Below, one piece after another: positions 61,599-64,000 of a DNA stretch of 64,000 bases. The notes beneath the pieces were generated by a model, which was given only the letters and a program-made list of their open reading frames with translations, was not told where the DNA came from and searched no databases. This DNA is from Streptomyces sp. S3(2020). GTDB lineage: Bacteria > Actinomycetota > Actinomycetes > Streptomycetales > Streptomycetaceae. A program made the position numbers and the translations under genes. Within the stretch, counting starts at the first letter, position 1, and every line of letters begins with the position of its first letter. Where the stretch lies: the NCBI RefSeq assembly GCF_013044505.1, contig NZ_JABERD010000022.1, positions 1 to 64,000 on the forward strand, in the 5' to 3' direction.

Positions 61599-62356
61599 GC
61601 CTCTTCGACCTCACCGGCAAACTGGCCGTCGTCACCGGAGCCCGGCGCGGCATCGGACGGGCCATGGCCCGCGCGCTCGCCGAGGCGGGCGCCGACATCA
61701 TCGGTGTCAGCGCCCAGTTGGAGGAGTCCGGCAGTGACGTGGAGAAGGATGTCACCGCCGCGGGCCGCTCCTTCGAGGCCGTCCGCTGCGACTTCGCCGA
61801 CTCCGGTGCGGTCCGGGCCCTGAGCGCCGACCTGGCCGGACGGGAACGTCCGGTGGACATCCTGGTCAACAACGCCGGCACCATCCGCCGCACACCGGCG
61901 GCCCACCACCGCGACGCGGACTGGGACCTGGTCCTCCAGGTCAACCTCAGCGCACAGTTCACCCTCACCCGCGCGATCGGCGCCGGCATGATGACCCGCG
62001 GCCACGGAAAGATCATCTTCACGGCGTCGCTGCTCAGCTTCCAGGGCGGCATCACCGTCCCCGGCTACACCGCCTCCAAGCACGGCATCACCGGGCTCAC
62101 CAAGGCCCTCTCCAACGAGTGGGCCGCGCACGGGGTCAACGTCAACGCCATCGCGCCCGGCTACATCGCCACCGACAACACCCAGGCCCTCCAGGACGAC
62201 CCGGTCCGCAGCGCCTCCATCCTGGACCGCATCCCCGCCGCCCGCTGGGGCCGCGCCGACGACCTCGCCGGCGCCACCGTCTTCCTCGCCTCCGACGCCG
62301 CCGCCTACATCCACGGCACCGTCCTGCCCGTCGACGGCGGATGGCTCGGCAGATGA
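61595..62356 (+). CDS. KduD-like short-chain dehydrogenase
   Basis: A 253-aa SDR with the cofactor motif TGARRGIGRA, NNAGTIRR, the Ser of SLLSFQGG and the Tyr-x3-Lys pair in YTASKHG. The sequence from LSFQGG through APGYIATDNTQAL to the C-terminal VDGGWLGR is that of KduD/2-deoxy-D-gluconate 3-dehydrogenases and of 2-keto-3-deoxy-L-fuconate dehydrogenase. It could oxidise 2-keto-3-deoxy-L-fuconate at C4, giving a diketo acid. ATGA overlaps join it to the dehydrogenase and to the aldolase. Confidence 0.9.
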   Translation: MSLFDLTGKLAVVTGARRGIGRAMARALAEAGADIIGVSAQLEESGSDVEKDVTAAGRSFEAVRCDFADSGAVRALSADLAGRERPVDILVNNAGTIRRTPAAHHRDADWDLVLQVNLSAQFTLTRAIGAGMMTRGHGKIIFTASLLSFQGGITVPGYTASKHGITGLTKALSNEWAAHGVNVNAIAPGYIATDNTQALQDDPVRSASILDRIPAARWGRADDLAGATVFLASDAAAYIHGTVLPVDGGWLGR

Positions 62357-62982
62357 CCACCGATCTGACGTCCGTGCTGGGCGGCACCCGCCTCGTGCCG
62401 GTGCTCAGCGTGCCCGACCCGGCGTCGGCCGCCCGGCTGGCCGACGCGCTCGCCGAGGGCGGCGCCCGCTGCGCCGAGGTCACCTTCCGCACCCCGGCCG
62501 CCGAGGAGGTACTGAAAACCATGGCGACACACGGCGGCCTGACCGTCGGCGCCGGCACGGTCCTCACCCCGGAGCGGGCGGAGCGGGCCGTGGCGGCCGG
62601 GGCCCGCTTCGTGGTCTCCCCCGGCTTCGACGCGGACGTCGTCGCCCGGTGCCGGGCACTGGACGTCCCGGTCGTCCCCGGGGTGGCGACCGCCACCGAG
62701 CTGATGGCCGCCCTGCGGAGCGGGATCGACACCGTCAAGCTGTTCCCGGCCGAGGCGTTGGGCGGCCCCCGGATGCTCGCGGCGCTGGCCGCGCCGTTCC
62801 CCCGCGCGCGGTTCGTACCGACCGGCGGCATCGGCTTCGCTCAGCTGCCGGACTACCTCACCCGGCCGGAGGTCGTCGCCGTGGGCGGCAGCTGGATGGC
62901 GACCCCGGACCTGCTGGCGCGCGGTGACTTCACCACGATCCGACGGCTGACCACCGAGGCCGTGGAAAGGAGCAGGGTGTGA
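62353..62982 (+). CDS. eda: KDPG/KHG-type 2-keto-3-deoxy acid aldolase
   Basis: A 209-aa class I aldolase of the Eda family with LVPVLSVPD, the catalytic Glu in EVTFRTPAAEEVL, TVGAGTVLTPERAE, FVVSPGF and the Schiff-base Lys in DTVKLFPAEALGGP, followed by VPTGGIG. It cleaves 2-keto-3-deoxy acids or their 6-phosphates to pyruvate plus an aldehyde. With the kinase that follows it suggests phosphorylative Entner-Doudoroff-like cleavage; with L-fuconate derivatives it would yield L-lactaldehyde. Confidence 0.9.
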   Translation: MTTDLTSVLGGTRLVPVLSVPDPASAARLADALAEGGARCAEVTFRTPAAEEVLKTMATHGGLTVGAGTVLTPERAERAVAAGARFVVSPGFDADVVARCRALDVPVVPGVATATELMAALRSGIDTVKLFPAEALGGPRMLAALAAPFPRARFVPTGGIGFAQLPDYLTRPEVVAVGGSWMATPDLLARGDFTTIRRLTTEAVERSRV

Positions 62983-64000
62983 CCGGGTACGGCCACGGCA
63001 CCCAGGTGATCGCGCTGGGTGAGGTGATGCTGCGTCTCGACCCCGGTGAGGGACGTATCCGTACCACCCGCTCGTTCCAGGTGTGGGAGGGCGGCGGCGA
63101 GTACAACGTCGTACGCGGTCTGCGCCGCTGTTTCGGACTGCGCACCGCTGTGGTGACCGCCCTGGTCGACAACGCCGTGGGACGGCTCGCCGAGGACCTG
63201 ATCCTCCAGGGCGGGGTCGACACCTCGCTGATCCGCTGGGTACCGGGAGACGGCGTGGGCCGCTCGGCACGCAACGGACTGAACTTCGTCGAGCGCGGCT
63301 TCGGCGTCCGAGGCGCACTCGGCGTCAGCGACCGCGCGAACACCGCCGTCTCACAGCTGCGCCCCGGCGACATCGACTGGGACACGGTGTTCGCCGCCGG
63401 GGTGCGCTGGTTCCACACCGGCGGCATCCTCGCCGGGCTCTCCGACACCACCGCCGACGTGGCGGAGGAGGCCATGACCGCGGCACGACGGCACAGCGTC
63501 ACGGTCTCCTACGACCCCAACTACCGCCCCAGCCTGTGGGCCGACCGGGGCGGGGCCGACCGCGCCCGGGAGACCGACCTACGACTCGCCCAACACGCCG
63601 ACGTCCTGGTGGGCGCCCTGGGCATGGCCGGAAACCGACCCGGCGCCGTACGCGTCGACGCCCACGAGCTGCCGGACACCCTCGCCGACATCGCCTCCCG
63701 GCTGCCCGCGGCACTGGTACTCGCGACGACCCTGCGTGAGGTGCCCTCGGCGGGCGTCAACGACTGGTCGGCGGCTGCCTGGTCACGGGAGACGGGCTTC
63801 GTCCCGGGCCCCCGCATGCCCGGCCTGCACGTCCTGGACCGCATCGGTTCCGGCGACGGGTTCGCCGCCGGGCTGATCTACGGCCTGCTCACCGGCGCCG
63901 ACCTCGAACGCGCCCTCGCCTACGGCACCGCGCACGGCGCCCTCACCATGACCACCCCCGGCGACGTCTCGATGGCCTCACTCGCCGAGGTCGAGGCACT
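62979..64000 (+). CDS. PfkB-family 2-keto-3-deoxy acid kinase (3' truncated)
   Basis: The first 340 codons are present; the window ends before the stop. The GTG start overlaps the aldolase stop by 4 nt. Ribokinase-fold signatures are IALGEVMLRLDPGEGRI at the N-terminus, EGGGEYNVVRGL for sugar binding, SYDPNYRPSLW, and the ATP/catalytic-base motif LDRIGSGDGFAAGL with Asp as the base. This is the KdgK group, which phosphorylates 2-keto-3-deoxygluconate or related acids. No phosphorylation step is needed in the simple oxidative L-fucose route, so a second substrate such as a galactonate-derived acid is possible. Confidence 0.88.
   Translation, partial: MTGYGHGTQVIALGEVMLRLDPGEGRIRTTRSFQVWEGGGEYNVVRGLRRCFGLRTAVVTALVDNAVGRLAEDLILQGGVDTSLIRWVPGDGVGRSARNGLNFVERGFGVRGALGVSDRANTAVSQLRPGDIDWDTVFAAGVRWFHTGGILAGLSDTTADVAEEAMTAARRHSVTVSYDPNYRPSLWADRGGADRARETDLRLAQHADVLVGALGMAGNRPGAVRVDAHELPDTLADIASRLPAALVLATTLREVPSAGVNDWSAAAWSRETGFVPGPRMPGLHVLDRIGSGDGFAAGLIYGLLTGADLERALAYGTAHGALTMTTPGDVSMASLAEVEA

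Noticed and set aside
62305-63318. Leftward Arg-rich frame over the aldolase/kinase junction
   Set aside because: Antisense shadow; the forward strand encodes complete aldolase and kinase signatures.

Overview
The window looks like Streptomyces chromosome. GC content is very high, many starts are GTG, and adjacent genes are joined again and again by 4-nt ATGA or GTGA overlaps. The protein families also fit: Tat-exported ricin-lectin glycosidase, DUF5937-ArsR and large ATP-binding LuxR regulators, and a sigma-like/zinc-finger membrane protein. The first ~240 bases are almost pure G and look like a contig-edge sequencing artefact. No tRNA, rRNA, CRISPR array, transposase or phage gene was seen. 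The whole window is catabolic and regulatory.

0.2-16 kb: a probable aromatic or keto-acid degradation locus. One leftward operon (8.0 to 0.2 kb) encodes a Dpp-type importer followed by a FAH-RraA fusion and a DHDPS-family aldolase. A second leftward operon encodes a ThDP enzyme coupled to an aldehyde dehydrogenase. A third encodes an electron-transfer reductase, a Rieske oxygenase and a HAD-like pseudoenzyme. A FadR-type GntR regulator sits between them, a HisC-type aminotransferase is divergent from the reductase, and related AT-rich operator-like sequences lie in three of the intergenic regions.

16-20.5 kb: tryptophan-kynurenine catabolism. kynU is divergent from an operon of kynurenine formamidase, a tryptophan 2,3-dioxygenase homologue and a coupled DUF5937-ArsR regulator. 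20.6-22.4 kb holds a secreted DNase I-fold enzyme with ricin-type lectin repeats.

22.8-35 kb: a second peptide/nickel-type importer operon, also with a permease-ATPase fusion, followed by an alpha/beta hydrolase and a MarR-SnoaL fusion. Around it are an atypical amidohydrolase, two NodD-like LysR regulators and a class I aminotransferase whose promoter carries two tandem palindromes.

35-42 kb: regulators. A PucR-like protein, a LAL-type LuxR giant, and a sigma-like protein fused to an anti-sigma zinc motif, a membrane helix and an external ricin lectin.

42-51.6 kb: an IclR-centred sugar-acid or aldehyde locus with an MFS porter, two aldehyde dehydrogenases, a formaldehyde-activating-enzyme (Fae) homologue coupled to an enolase-superfamily dehydratase, a beta-hydroxyacid dehydrogenase and an Fe-alcohol dehydrogenase. 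Two near-identical inverted repeats lie about 70 bp upstream of the two predicted transcription starts.

51.7-64 kb: an L-fucose scavenging locus. It has a secreted GH29 alpha-L-fucosidase, a ribose-type ABC importer, and then one tightly overlapping operon of L-fuconate dehydratase, lactonase, FucU mutarotase, Zn-dehydrogenase, KduD-like SDR, KDPG-type aldolase and a PfkB sugar-acid kinase that runs off the window end. A shared 10-bp motif lies at the importer promoter and twice before the catabolic operon.
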